Below are positions 1-8,932 of a stretch of 64,000 nucleotides of DNA, one piece after another. Origin of the DNA: Clostridiales bacterium (lineage in GTDB: Bacteria; Bacillota_E; Sulfobacillia; Sulfobacillales; JAIMBI01). The notes under the pieces were generated by a model. That model was not told where the DNA came from. It worked only from the letters and a program-made list of their open reading frames with translations, and did no database searches. Made by a program: the position numbers and the translations under genes. Each line of letters begins with the position of its first letter. Position 1 is the first letter of the stretch. The stretch covers positions 4,183 to 68,182 of the forward strand of contig DAHVOH010000005.1 of NCBI GenBank assembly GCA_027318915.1, written 5' to 3'.

Positions 1-1035
1 GAGGTGCAGGTGCAGCGGCTGATCGTGGTGGGGTCATCCGGTGATTATCCCATCACACCCAAACCGCACGGGGTGGACTTCCTGATGGAGCATCGGCATC
101 TCTGGATCCGCACCGCCCGGCAGGCCGCGATTCTGCGCCTCAGAGCCCGCATCATTCAGGGCATCCGCGGCTTCTTGGACCGCCACGGCTTTGTCGTCGC
201 CGATCCGCCCATCATCACGCCGGCCGCGGCGGAGGGAAGCACCACCCTGTTTGGCATCGATTATTTCGGAGAGCCGGCGTATCTGTCCCAAAGCGGCCAG
301 TTGTACATGGAGGCGCTGGCGATGGCGCTGGGCCGGGTGTATTCGTTCGGTCCCACCTTCCGGGCCGAAAAGTCCAAAACCCGGCGACATCTGATGGAAT
401 TCTGGATGGTGGAGCCGGAGATCGCCTTCTGCGACTTCGAGGAGAATCTCTGGTGGCAGGAGCAGCTGGTGAGCGCCGTGGTGGCAGCCGCCCTCCGGGA
501 CGCGCGGGCGGAACTGGAATTGCTGGGTCGGGACATTGCCGCTCTGGAGCGAGTGGTCCCGCCGTTTCCACGCCTCAGCTACGATGAGGCGTTGGAGCGG
601 TTGGCCGCGGGGCAGCTGACTTTGGAGTGGGGCGCGGACTTCGGAGCGGCCCATGAGACGTTTTTGGCGGCTCAGTTTGACCGGCCGGTGTTCATCCATC
701 GATTCCCCGCCGCCGCCAAGGCCTTTTATATGAAACCGGACCCGAACCGGCCCGAGGTGGTGCTGGCCGCCGATCTGCTCGCCCCCGAAGGCTACGGAGA
801 GATTGTGGGCGGCAGCCAACGGATCGACGATTTGGCCGAGCTGGAGCGGCGCTTGTCCCAGCACGGGCTCGACCCCGACACCTACTCGTGGTATCTGGAC
901 TTGCGGCGGTTCGGCAGCGTGCCCCATTCCGGCTTCGGTGTGGGGCTGGAGCGTTTGGTCGCGTGGATCGGGGGGATCGACCATGTCCGTGAAACCATTC
1001 CCTTCGCCCGTACGTTGACCCGGGTGTGGCCGTAA
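1..1035 (+). CDS. asnS: Asparaginyl-tRNA synthetase, 5'-truncated by window edge
   Basis: Charges tRNA-Asn with asparagine in the cytoplasm. The frame is open from base 1, and the first visible residues look like the end of the N-terminal OB-fold anticodon-binding domain, so roughly the first 90 residues lie outside the window (family about 430 aa, 344 codons seen). Class II motif 2 is visible as [16 protein letters not shown], followed by VEPEIAF, and motif 3 as [12 protein letters not shown] near the C-terminus. [11 protein letters not shown] matches the Asn/Asp synthetase core. AspRS is the alternative, but the short insert-free catalytic domain and [11 protein letters not shown] favour AsnRS. 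Stop is TAA. Confidence 0.93.
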   Translation, partial: EVQVQRLIVVGSSGDYPITPKPHGVDFLMEHRHLWIRTARQAAILRLRARIIQGIRGFLDRHGFVVADPPIITPAAAEGSTTLFGIDYFGEPAYLSQSGQLYMEALAMALGRVYSFGPTFRAEKSKTRRHLMEFWMVEPEIAFCDFEENLWWQEQLVSAVVAAALRDARAELELLGRDIAALERVVPPFPRLSYDEALERLAAGQLTLEWGADFGAAHETFLAAQFDRPVFIHRFPAAAKAFYMKPDPNRPEVVLAADLLAPEGYGEIVGGSQRIDDLAELERRLSQHGLDPDTYSWYLDLRRFGSVPHSGFGVGLERLVAWIGGIDHVRETIPFARTLTRVWP

Positions 1036-1165
1036 CCCGAATGACGGGACAATCGGCTCATCGACGTGCGCAAAGCCGCGGTACGCTTTTCTCATCGGCG
1101 GATGATGCGCGACAATGTCGAAGGCGGTCGGTTACCGCCGGCGACCGGGCAAGGAGGTGGGAAGA

Positions 1166-2083
1166 GTGGACGACACGCCGTCCGCCAGTATTGGAGCGCG
1201 GTTGAGGTCCCGACGGGAACATCTCGGATGGTCGCTGAAGGACATCGAACGGGTGACCAAGATTCGCGCGCATTATCTGGAAGCCCTGGAAAAGGACGAT
1301 GCCGCCGCCCTGCCTGCGGAGGTGTATGCCGTGGGCTTCTTGCGGTCGTACGCCCGCCATCTCGGACTGGATGCGGACGAACTGGTAAGCGAGTGGCGCC
1401 ACCAGCGCCCGCCGACGGCGCCGGTGGCGCCCGCCCCCGCGCCGGTCCCGGAGCGTCCGCCGTCACCTGCCGCCGCCCCGCGGCGCCCGCCGGCGCCGGC
1501 TGCGGCCACGCCCACCCCGGCCGTCCCGCCGCGGGCGCCGACTCCGACCGCCGCGGCGCCGGTGCGGCGAGGGGCGCGCACGCCCGGTCCCCGCCGTGCT
1601 GCGCCGGCGTCGTCCGCGCTGGCCGCGCTGGTGGTGGCCCTGCTCCTGGTGTTGGGAGCCATTGTGGTGCTGCTCCATCATCACGCCACGCCAACCGCCG
1701 CACCGCCCGCGCACCACCGCGTTGTGCATCGGCATCACCGCACGGCGACGGCGCCTGTGACGACGTCATCTCCGCCGCCGCCCGCCGTGGCTCAGATCAG
1801 CAGTGTCGGCAACGTGGTCACATACGGCGTGACGCCCGGCCCGGTGGACTTGACGCTCCAGTTTCAGGGGCCGTGCTGGGTCGAGGTATGGATCAACGGT
1901 ACCACCACCAATCCTTATGGCCACACGTATCAGAGCGGCCAGTCGCTGTCGCTGACCGGCAGCGCCGCGGTCAAGGTGCTCCTGGGCAATTCGGGGGTGG
2001 TGACAGCCGTGTTGAACGGCCAGAGCCTGGGGACGGTCGGCAACGGTCCGGTCCGATACCTGGTCGCTCAAGCGCAAAGCTGA
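1166..2083 (+). CDS. rodZ: RodZ-like protein: cytoplasmic HTH, one membrane segment, extracytoplasmic domain
   Basis: The RodZ family links MreB to the envelope and helps set rod shape. Residues about 7-75 form a Cro/C1-type helix-turn-helix (SIGARLRSRREHLGWSLKDI). They are followed by a Pro/Ala-rich linker (about 80-145), one membrane helix (about 151-170), a His/Thr-rich stretch, and a C-terminal beta domain of the DUF4115 type (from about 215). The GTG at 1166 is chosen because AAGGAGG lies 8 nt upstream; an ATG 51 nt further up has no good site. It precedes a D,D-carboxypeptidase gene, which fits an envelope role. A transcription factor with a membrane anchor is the less likely alternative. 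Confidence 0.8.
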   Translation: MDDTPSASIGARLRSRREHLGWSLKDIERVTKIRAHYLEALEKDDAAALPAEVYAVGFLRSYARHLGLDADELVSEWRHQRPPTAPVAPAPAPVPERPPSPAAAPRRPPAPAAATPTPAVPPRAPTPTAAAPVRRGARTPGPRRAAPASSALAALVVALLLVLGAIVVLLHHHATPTAAPPAHHRVVHRHHRTATAPVTTSSPPPPAVAQISSVGNVVTYGVTPGPVDLTLQFQGPCWVEVWINGTTTNPYGHTYQSGQSLSLTGSAAVKVLLGNSGVVTAVLNGQSLGTVGNGPVRYLVAQAQS

Positions 2084-2152
2084 CTCGCCGGGCCCAGCCG
2101 CCCGAGAGACTAAACCCAGGCGCCGTCGGCCACACTCGCCAAGGGGGATTGT

Positions 2153-3286
2153 GTGGGAGCGGCTCTCTTGGCCACCTGGCTGGCGTTGCTGGCGCCCCTG
2201 GCGCCGCCTCCGCTCACCTGCCGCTGCCAGGCGGCCGTGGTGATGGCGGCCCGCACCGGGCAGGTGCTGGGCGGTGTGCATGCCTACCGTCAGATGGATC
2301 CCGCCAGCATTACGAAAATGATGACGGCCTACCTGGTGATCCGCGCCGGTCATCTCAATCGGCCGGTGCGCATCAGTGTCCGGGCCGCGGACACGCCGGG
2401 GTCGCGGATGCGCCTGCACGCCGGCCAGGTGTACACGCGTCTTGATCTGCTGCGCGGCCTGCTGCTCCGTTCCGGCAACGACGCGGCGGTGGCCCTGGCC
2501 CAGTCGGAGCCCGGCGGCTTGGCCTCGTTCGTGGCGCGTATGAACCGGACCGCGCGGGCCCTGGGGGCGTACAACACCCACTTCGTCAATCCCAATGGAT
2601 TGACGGCCCCCGGCCATTACAGCTCCGCCTATGACCTCGCCCTCATCGCGCGAGCGGCTCTGGCGCTGCCCTTGTTCCAGCATTTGGTCAGCACCCGCCA
2701 GGACTGGATCGAGGAACTGACGGGACATCAGACCCGCACCCTCACCAACACCAATCAATTGCTCGAGGCCTTTCCGGGCGCCGACGGCATCAAGACCGGC
2801 ACCACCGAGGCAGCCGGGCGGTGCCTGGCCGCTTCGGCCACACGGGGCGGGGTGCAATTGATCGTCGTGATCCTGCGCTCGCGCGACCGGTGGCAGGATG
2901 CGGCCGCCGCGCTCACATGGGGCTTCTCCTACTTTCATCCCGTAGAAGTGGCGCGAACCCACCAAGTTCTGGGACGGATCGACGTCGTCAACGGGCGCCG
3001 ACGCCACGTGCCGCTCTGGACGGCGCAGCCGCTGATCGTACTGCGGCCGGCGGCATCCCGGCTAAGCGTGCTGGTGACCAGTCCCAACCGGGTGCCGGCG
3101 CCGATTGGGGCCGGCACCCGGCTGGGCACGGTCTACGTTCTGGCTGGCCGGCAGGTTCTCGCGAGCGCCCCGCTCTACACGGCGACCGCCGTCCCCCGGA
3201 GGTTTCGCCCGCCTCCCTGGCCCTGGAGCCGTCTGGTCAGCCACGATAGTCGGGCGCACCCATTTGCAGCAGCTGATTCACGGTAA
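2153..3286 (+). CDS. D-alanyl-D-alanine carboxypeptidase (serine, S11 family)
   Basis: Low-molecular-weight penicillin-binding protein that trims the terminal D-Ala from peptidoglycan stem peptides outside the membrane. All three active-site motifs are present: SITK at residues 52-55, SGN at 107-109 and KTG at 214-216. The N-terminus is hydrophobic and signal-like (residues 3-20). The C-terminal third resembles the small beta domain of DacA/DacF proteins. Start is GTG, with AAGGGGG about 6 nt upstream. Its last 50 bases overlap the convergent deacetylase gene. A second S11 gene lies at 18828-20006. Confidence 0.9.
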   Translation: MGAALLATWLALLAPLAPPPLTCRCQAAVVMAARTGQVLGGVHAYRQMDPASITKMMTAYLVIRAGHLNRPVRISVRAADTPGSRMRLHAGQVYTRLDLLRGLLLRSGNDAAVALAQSEPGGLASFVARMNRTARALGAYNTHFVNPNGLTAPGHYSSAYDLALIARAALALPLFQHLVSTRQDWIEELTGHQTRTLTNTNQLLEAFPGADGIKTGTTEAAGRCLAASATRGGVQLIVVILRSRDRWQDAAAALTWGFSYFHPVEVARTHQVLGRIDVVNGRRRHVPLWTAQPLIVLRPAASRLSVLVTSPNRVPAPIGAGTRLGTVYVLAGRQVLASAPLYTATAVPRRFRPPPWPWSRLVSHDSRAHPFAAADSR

Positions 3287-3992
3287 CGAGGCGATATCCC
3301 TCCCGCCGCAAGGTGTCAATGATGGCGGGCAAAGCCAAATCGGTCTGCTTGCAGGTGTCGGAGGCGTGCAACAGGACGATGTCGCCCGGGTGAGCGCCCC
3401 GAACCACCCGCTGAATGATGACGGCGACGCCGGGGTTCATCCAGTCCAGCGAGTCGGTTCCCCAGGTGATGACCGTATAGCCCACGCTGCGCGCCGCCGC
3501 AATGGCCTGTGGGCTGAAGTCGCCGTTGGGCGGCCGCACGAGCGTGACGGGGCGGCCGGTCAACTCCGTCAGCACCGCGTTGGTCTTCAAGATATTCTGC
3601 ACCACGCCGTTGAAGCTGAGTCCCGAATAGTTGACGTGGGCCCAGCCATGACTCTCGACCTGGAAGCCGTCGCGCACCAACCGGCGGACCAGGTCGGGAT
3701 GGGTGGCGGCCCAGGGACCGGACAGAAAGAACGTGGCCGCCGCATGCTCGTGCTCCAGAACCGCCACGACGCGGTCGGGCATCACGGTGCCCCAGGAAAT
3801 GTCGAACGTCAACGCCAGTGCGCGTTGGGAGGTGATCACGTCGCGCAGCGCGAAACGATCCTGGGGCAGCGAGCCGCTCACCGCCTGCGTTCGTTGGGCC
3901 ACTGCCCATGCCCCGGCGACGGCCAGCAAAGCGAGCAGCGACCCCACCAGAGCCCGGCGGCGCCAGCGATCGGGGACGGTCACGATCCGCAT
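3237..3992 (-). CDS. Polysaccharide deacetylase, sporulation PdaB-like
   Basis: NodB-fold deacetylase predicted to act on N-acetylated envelope glycans. One membrane segment (residues about 14-31) anchors it outside. The metal site reads TFDISWG (62-68) rather than the usual TFDDG, which is the form seen in the PdaB sporulation subgroup, and SHGWAH (114-119) supplies the two histidines. RPPNGDFSP and the final VLLHASDT block complete the fold. The ATG at 3992 is preferred over one 42 nt upstream because AAGGGGGG sits just before it. The neighbours are cell-wall enzymes. Confidence 0.85.
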   Translation of the reverse strand: MRIVTVPDRWRRRALVGSLLALLAVAGAWAVAQRTQAVSGSLPQDRFALRDVITSQRALALTFDISWGTVMPDRVVAVLEHEHAAATFFLSGPWAATHPDLVRRLVRDGFQVESHGWAHVNYSGLSFNGVVQNILKTNAVLTELTGRPVTLVRPPNGDFSPQAIAAARSVGYTVITWGTDSLDWMNPGVAVIIQRVVRGAHPGDIVLLHASDTCKQTDLALPAIIDTLRREGYRLVTVNQLLQMGAPDYRG

Positions 3993-4127
3993 GGGCTTCC
4001 CCCCTTGGATGCCTATGCGGGGACCTGGCTCCATACGCCGCTCGGAATCTTAGACCTCAGAAGCCTCAGCAGCCGACAGGAAATTTTCGGGATCCCGCGA
4101 ATTGCTCCTTCACCAAGGAGGTGGGGG

Positions 4128-5378
4128 ATGGGGCTTCGCGTCCCCGTCGTCTATCGCTCCCGCAACTTTCAGCGCCTATGGTTCAGCACCGTCGTGTCCA
4201 AGGCCGGCTCCAATCTGACCGAAATCGCCCTGGCGGTGTTTGCGTTCCGGGTGTCCGGTGGGCAGCCCGAGGCATACGCCGGCGTGCTGGTGCTGGATTT
4301 GCTGCCGGCCCTGGTGTTGGGCTGGGCCGTCGGCGGCGTGGTGGACCGTTGGAATCGCAAGCACACGATGGTGGCCGGCGACATCATCCGGGCGCTGCTG
4401 GTGACGTCCGTCCCGTTCGTGGGCCATCTCTGGTGGGCCTATGTCGTGGTGTTCACCAGCAAGAGCATCGGCCTCATCTACACACCCAACCAGCGCGCCA
4501 TCCTACCCGAAACCGTCGGGTCGGGGACGGTGATGCAGGCCAACGCCGCCATCGGCGCGGCCACCAATCTGGTGGACATCCCGGCTTATGTGCTGGGCGT
4601 GGCCCTGTTGCTGCGCGTGGGCATTCGTCCCACCTTCCTGGGCGACGGGTTCAGCTATCTGCTGGCCGGTCTGGCGTTGGCCGGGCTGGCGCTTCCGCGT
4701 GCCGTCGTGCAGCCGACCGGCTCCGGCGCGGCGTCGTCGTTTGCTCAAACCCTGCGCGAAGGCATCGCCTATTACCGACACCACCGGCTGGTCCTGAAGT
4801 TTCTGTGGCTCGCCCTCATTGGCGCCACGGGCGTCGAGGGGTTCAACGTCCTGTCGGCCGCTCTGGTCCGCTACCAGCTGCACCGTCCGGAGGGAGACCT
4901 GGGATGGCTGCTGGCGGCCTTGGCGGTTGGAGGCTGGCTGGGATCGACCCTGTTGGGTCGTTTGCTGGAGCATCGTGCCCACTATCCGTGGACCATCGGA
5001 GGAGGATTCATCGCCGTCGGCGTCTCCTGCCTGGGGTTGGCTTGGTCGCGAAGTCTGCTGGGCGACAGCGCGCTGTTTGTCTTGGTCGGACTAGGCGCCG
5101 CGGCCTTCTTGTATCCCACCGCCACCTGGATACAGTCCATCGTCCCGGCGGAAATGCGCGGGCGGGTGTACGCGGCCCGCGGCATCGTCATCGGCGTGGC
5201 CGGCGCTCTGTCGGTGTTGGGGGCGGGCGTGTTGGCGCAGCACGTGGGCGTGGGCTTTGGATTTCTTTGCCTGGCCGTCATTTTGATTCTCACCGGGTTT
5301 CTCACCACGTGGAGCCTGCGGGCCGACGCCCAATCCGAAACCGTCGTGGCTGCCATCGGGACTGCGGCCAAATCCTGA
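4128..5378 (+). CDS. MFS transporter, DHA3-like drug/siderophore exporter type
   Basis: Twelve-helix major facilitator in the cytoplasmic membrane; the substrate cannot be told. The N-terminus SRNFQRLWFSTVVSKAG and the loop GWAVGGVVDRWNRK (the MFS motif between helices 2 and 3) are typical of the MFS_3/DHA3 group. Length (416 aa) is normal. The ATG at 4128 follows AAGGAGGTGGGGG; no better start exists upstream. It stands alone, preceded by an intergenic stretch that also carries the start of the divergent deacetylase gene. Confidence 0.87.
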   Translation: MGLRVPVVYRSRNFQRLWFSTVVSKAGSNLTEIALAVFAFRVSGGQPEAYAGVLVLDLLPALVLGWAVGGVVDRWNRKHTMVAGDIIRALLVTSVPFVGHLWWAYVVVFTSKSIGLIYTPNQRAILPETVGSGTVMQANAAIGAATNLVDIPAYVLGVALLLRVGIRPTFLGDGFSYLLAGLALAGLALPRAVVQPTGSGAASSFAQTLREGIAYYRHHRLVLKFLWLALIGATGVEGFNVLSAALVRYQLHRPEGDLGWLLAALAVGGWLGSTLLGRLLEHRAHYPWTIGGGFIAVGVSCLGLAWSRSLLGDSALFVLVGLGAAAFLYPTATWIQSIVPAEMRGRVYAARGIVIGVAGALSVLGAGVLAQHVGVGFGFLCLAVILILTGFLTTWSLRADAQSETVVAAIGTAAKS

Positions 5379-5508
5379 TCCGCGTCGGACAGTCGGCCAA
5401 GACGGAGCGGGTCGTTGGCGTCCGGGCATGCGACCCGCCGCATGCCAGCGCTGCCAGCCTTGTCCAAAACCGCCAATGCTTTCGGGCTCATATCCATCGG
5501 GCCTCGGA

Positions 5509-5517
5509 TGTTATACT
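5509..5517 (+). promoter_or_regulatory. Extended -10 promoter for the 5597 gene
   Basis: TATACT at 5512-5517 is preceded by TGT, which makes an extended -10 (TGn-TATACT). No clear -35 is seen at 16-18 nt. The predicted transcript start is about 70 nt before the GTG at 5597. The 5379-5500 stretch shows nothing else. Confidence 0.45.
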
Positions 5518-5596
5518 CCGGCCGACGGCCGACGTTTGGCCTTCCGCTGCCGGCGGCGCACGCCCGATAGCACCACCCGCACAGGAGGTGAGTCAC

Positions 5597-6121
5597 GTGC
5601 ATCGATGGCGGCTTTGGCCCTGGGTCCTGGCCGGCCTGCTGCTGACGGGTGCCTCCCTGTGGGCGGGCCGCACGCTGTATGTGCAGGATGCCCGGCGCAC
5701 GCCGTTTCTGCGCGCGGCCGAGCAAGTGACCGGGGTCCAGCGCATCCGCGCCTCGACTTCCACGGTGCGCGTGTGGCTGAAGCCTCGCGCGCAGCTGAGC
5801 CAGGTGTATCCGCGCATCCTGTCGCTGGCCGAGCAGGATCTGGGTGCCCGGGCGTCCGTTGCCGTCATGAACAGCTCTTCGCCGGCCGAGCAGACCGTGA
5901 ATCAACAACTGGCGTTTCTCGTCGCCCAGGCGGAGGCGCGCGGCGACTACGCCGCGCTGCCCGACGCCGCGCACCGGTTGGCGGACCGCGACCACCTCCG
6001 CCTGACGCTGGTGCTCGGTCGGCGCAACCTCTTTATCACGCTGATGCAAGGTCGCCATCGCCTGGATGCCGTGTACCCGTTGACCTGGATTGGCTTTGAG
6101 GGCGGTGGCGGTGATGCGTGA
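5597..6121 (+). CDS. Unknown membrane-anchored protein coupled to an FtsH-like protease
   Basis: Not recognised. The 174-aa product starts with a single membrane helix (residues about 7-25, WPWVLAGLLLTGASLWAG) followed by a soluble domain of about 140 residues with no cysteines. The exported or cytoplasmic domain has a pattern (STVRVWLKPRAQLSQVYPRILSLAEQDLG) reminiscent of small alpha/beta sensor domains. GTG start at 5597 with AGGAGGTGA upstream. Its stop overlaps the next gene's ATG by 8 nt, so translation is probably coupled. The partner is an AAA zinc protease, so a substrate adaptor or modulator role is possible, but this is inference. Confidence 0.75.
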   Translation: MHRWRLWPWVLAGLLLTGASLWAGRTLYVQDARRTPFLRAAEQVTGVQRIRASTSTVRVWLKPRAQLSQVYPRILSLAEQDLGARASVAVMNSSSPAEQTVNQQLAFLVAQAEARGDYAALPDAAHRLADRDHLRLTLVLGRRNLFITLMQGRHRLDAVYPLTWIGFEGGGGDA

Positions 6122-7604
6122 GCAGCTTGCGGCCATGGCAATCGGGGCTGCCGGCGGCGTCATCATCTTTCTGGCGACCCAGGGCGTCGATGTGTGGCCG
6201 TTTGTCCTGCTGGCCGGTTTGACGGCCGCGTTGGTCTGGTCTCGCACACGGACGCCCGGCTTCCGCGCCGGGGTAGCCGCAGTCGGACCCGGCGCAGGTC
6301 GCCGCCCGGCCGCCGTCGCCTTTGACGACATTGGCGGTCAACAGGCCGCCAAACGCGAGCTGCAGGAGGCGCTCGAATTTGTTCGGCGTCCCGAGCGCAT
6401 CCGCGCCCTGGGCATACGCCCGCTGAAAGGCATCCTCTTCACCGGACCGCCCGGCACCGGCAAGACCCTGTTGGCCAAGGCAGCGGCGCACCATACCGGC
6501 TCCGCCTTTCTGGCCGCCAGCGGGTCGGAGTTTGTCGAAATGTACGCGGGTGTGGGCGCCCAGCGGGTACGGCATGTCTTTGCGGAAGCCCGAACGCTCG
6601 CCCGGCGGGAGGGTCGTGGCAGCGCCATTGTGTTTATTGATGAAATCGAAGTCATGGCGGGTCGGCGGGGGCAGCACACCAACCACTTGGAGTACGACCA
6701 GACGTTGAATCAACTGCTGGTGGAGATGGACGGCCTCGACGCCGCCGAAGACGTGCGCGTGCTGCTGATGGCGGCCACCAACCGGGCCGACTTGTTGGAT
6801 CCGGCCCTCCTGCGTCCCGGCCGGCTGGATCGGGTGGTGCGCGTGGACTTGCCCGACCGGGCTGCGCGTGAGCACATTCTGCGCATCCACTGTCGCAACA
6901 AGCCCCTGGCCGCGGACGTGGATCTCGCGGAAGTGGCCGGAGAGACATGGGGAATGTCCGGCGCCCACCTCGAGAGCGTCGCCAATGAGGCGGCCATTCT
7001 GGCCCTTCGCCGAGGACTCCTTGCCATCGGGCGGCCGGAGTTTTTGGAGGCGGTGGACAAAGTGATGCTGGGGGAGCGGATGGACCGACAGATGGCGGCG
7101 GAGGACCGCCGCCGCATCGCCGTTCACGAGGGCGGCCACGCGCTGATAAGCGAATTGGTGCGTCCCGGCTCGGTCGCGGCGGTGACCATCGCCCCGCGCG
7201 GCTTGGCCCTGGGTCATGTCCGTCAAGGCCAGCCCCCCTACGATCCGGTGGTGGAGACGCCCAGTCAGATGCGGGCCGACATGTTCGTCTGTTTGGCCGG
7301 TTCCGCCGCCGAATTCATGGTGCTCGGAGAACGCTCCACCGGATCCGCGAGCGATTTTGACCAGGCATTCGCCATCGGGCGGCGCGTGGTGGCCGCCGGC
7401 CTCTCGGCTCTGGGGCCGGTCGACGAGAACCTCATGGCGACCGCCGACCTGTATGCCGCCGTCAAGGATCTCCTGGATGCCGCGGACCGGGAGGTGATGA
7501 CCCTGCTGGATGCGCATCGCCAGACCCTGCAGGCCTTGGCGGCGCATCTCCAAGATCACGAAACGCTGACGGGCGACTCCCTCCGTGACTGGCTCGCCGC
7601 TTAG
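6114..7604 (+). CDS. Short FtsH-like membrane AAA+ zinc metalloprotease
   Basis: ATP-dependent membrane protease of the FtsH type. Two hydrophobic segments near the N-terminus (about 8-24 and 28-43) are separated by only a few residues, so the extracytoplasmic domain of true FtsH is missing. Walker A is GPPGTGKT (111-118), Walker B is VFIDEIE (173-179), and the second region of homology ends in RPGRLDR. The zinc site is HEGGH (338-342) instead of the usual HEAGH, with a likely third ligand in ASDFDQA. Length is 496 aa against 600-650 for FtsH. It overlaps the upstream small membrane protein by 8 nt. It could be a specialised paralogue; whether a full FtsH exists elsewhere cannot be seen. Confidence 0.85.
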   Translation: MREQLAAMAIGAAGGVIIFLATQGVDVWPFVLLAGLTAALVWSRTRTPGFRAGVAAVGPGAGRRPAAVAFDDIGGQQAAKRELQEALEFVRRPERIRALGIRPLKGILFTGPPGTGKTLLAKAAAHHTGSAFLAASGSEFVEMYAGVGAQRVRHVFAEARTLARREGRGSAIVFIDEIEVMAGRRGQHTNHLEYDQTLNQLLVEMDGLDAAEDVRVLLMAATNRADLLDPALLRPGRLDRVVRVDLPDRAAREHILRIHCRNKPLAADVDLAEVAGETWGMSGAHLESVANEAAILALRRGLLAIGRPEFLEAVDKVMLGERMDRQMAAEDRRRIAVHEGGHALISELVRPGSVAAVTIAPRGLALGHVRQGQPPYDPVVETPSQMRADMFVCLAGSAAEFMVLGERSTGSASDFDQAFAIGRRVVAAGLSALGPVDENLMATADLYAAVKDLLDAADREVMTLLDAHRQTLQALAAHLQDHETLTGDSLRDWLAA

Positions 7605-7676
7605 CCGCATCCGGCGCAGAACCGGTACAATGGAGGCAAGACGGTGGGTCGGGTCTCATCGGCGGGGGGCAGCGCG

Positions 7677-8924
7677 ATGTGGGAAAATGCGGCGGTGGTG
7701 GCCGTGGGGGACGAAGTCCTGACCGGGGAAGTCATCAACACCAACGGGGCGTGGCTGTCCCGCCGCCTGCTGGCGGCGGGCGCGCGGGTCCGGCGGCAAG
7801 TCGTCGTCGGTGATGATGTGCACGCCATTGCGGAGACGGTCCGCCGGCTGCTGACCGAGGTGGATTTGGTTGTGGTGGTGGGAGGATTGGGGCCCACACC
7901 CGACGATCTGACACGGGACGGCGTCAGCGCGGCGTTGAATCTTCCGCTTCAACCCGATGCCGCCATTGCCGCCCTCATCGCTCCCCGGCACCGGGCCGCT
8001 GCTGGGCGCGAGGAATCGGTCCGACGTCAGAGCCTCATCCTGACCGGCGCCGAAGTCCTGCCCAACTCGGCCGGCACCGCACCTGGACAGCTGGTGTACC
8101 AGGGTCAGCGCGCGGTGGTCATGCTACCCGGTCCCCCCCATGAATGCCAGGCTGTCGCCGACGTGTTCCTCCCGCGCGTGGAGCGGGCCACCGGTCGCCG
8201 CGTACTGCGCCTGACCTGGCGCTGCTACGACTTGAGCGAGTCCGAGATGGCGCACTACCTGGGCGACCTCCTCACGGCGCCGGTGCCGCGCGCCGGCCTG
8301 TACGTCAGCCCGGGGGTGGTGGAGTTGCGGCTCGAGATGCCGGCCGCCGGCCCCGCGACGCCGCCGGAGCTGTCGGCGGCCGGCGCGTTGGCCCGCGCCC
8401 GCGTCCCCGCGCCGCTGTACGATCAGAGCTTGCCGGTGAGCGCCGACGATCTGGTGGCCACCCTCGCCGAGCGCCGCGAAACGGTGGCGCTGGCCGAATC
8501 TCTCACCGGGGGCCTTTTGGCGACACAGCTGACCGCGGTTCCCGGCGCCTCCCAGGTGGTGCTGGAGGGGCAGGTGGTGTATACTAACGAGGCAAAGGCG
8601 CGCCTCGGGTTGCCGCCGGATTTTTTGTGTGAGAAGGGCGCGGTGAGTGCCGAGGTGGCGCGGTTGTTGGCGCGCAGAATCCGGGAGCGAGCCGGATCCA
8701 CATGGGGCGTCGGACTCACCGGGTTTGCCGGTCCGGGGGGCGGCACGGTGGACAACCCTGTCGGCACATACTACTGCGCAGTGGCCGGTCCCGAGGGAGT
8801 GTTGGTACGGCGGCGGCGATCCGGAGCCGCCCGTGACGTGGTCAGGCGTGCCGCCGCCGAGACGGCGCGTTTTCTTTTGGCCGGGGCGATATCCGCCCAG
8901 CCGGGATTTGAGTGGGAAAGTTAG
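7677..8924 (+). CDS. cinA: CinA: competence/damage-inducible protein, NMN amidase
   Basis: The N-terminal half is a molybdopterin-binding-like domain (VAVGDEVLTGEVINTN, GGLGPTPDDLTRDG). The C-terminal half is the CinA amidase domain (AESLTGGLL, LTGFAGPGG, NPVGTYY), which in this family deamidates nicotinamide mononucleotide. Length is 415 aa, normal. The ATG at 7677 aligns with the family start; a GTG at 7644 has a better placed GGAGG (7632-7636) and would add 11 residues. cinA next to recA is a classical Firmicute arrangement; here a helicase gene sits between. Confidence 0.93.
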   Translation: MWENAAVVAVGDEVLTGEVINTNGAWLSRRLLAAGARVRRQVVVGDDVHAIAETVRRLLTEVDLVVVVGGLGPTPDDLTRDGVSAALNLPLQPDAAIAALIAPRHRAAAGREESVRRQSLILTGAEVLPNSAGTAPGQLVYQGQRAVVMLPGPPHECQAVADVFLPRVERATGRRVLRLTWRCYDLSESEMAHYLGDLLTAPVPRAGLYVSPGVVELRLEMPAAGPATPPELSAAGALARARVPAPLYDQSLPVSADDLVATLAERRETVALAESLTGGLLATQLTAVPGASQVVLEGQVVYTNEAKARLGLPPDFLCEKGAVSAEVARLLARRIRERAGSTWGVGLTGFAGPGGGTVDNPVGTYYCAVAGPEGVLVRRRRSGAARDVVRRAAAETARFLLAGAISAQPGFEWES

Positions 8925-8932
8925 GAGAACAG

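Noticed and set aside
3105..4127. N-terminal extension of the first MFS gene over the deacetylase
   Set aside because: Antisense to an intact PdaB-like gene; the ATG at 4128 has an excellent ribosome site.
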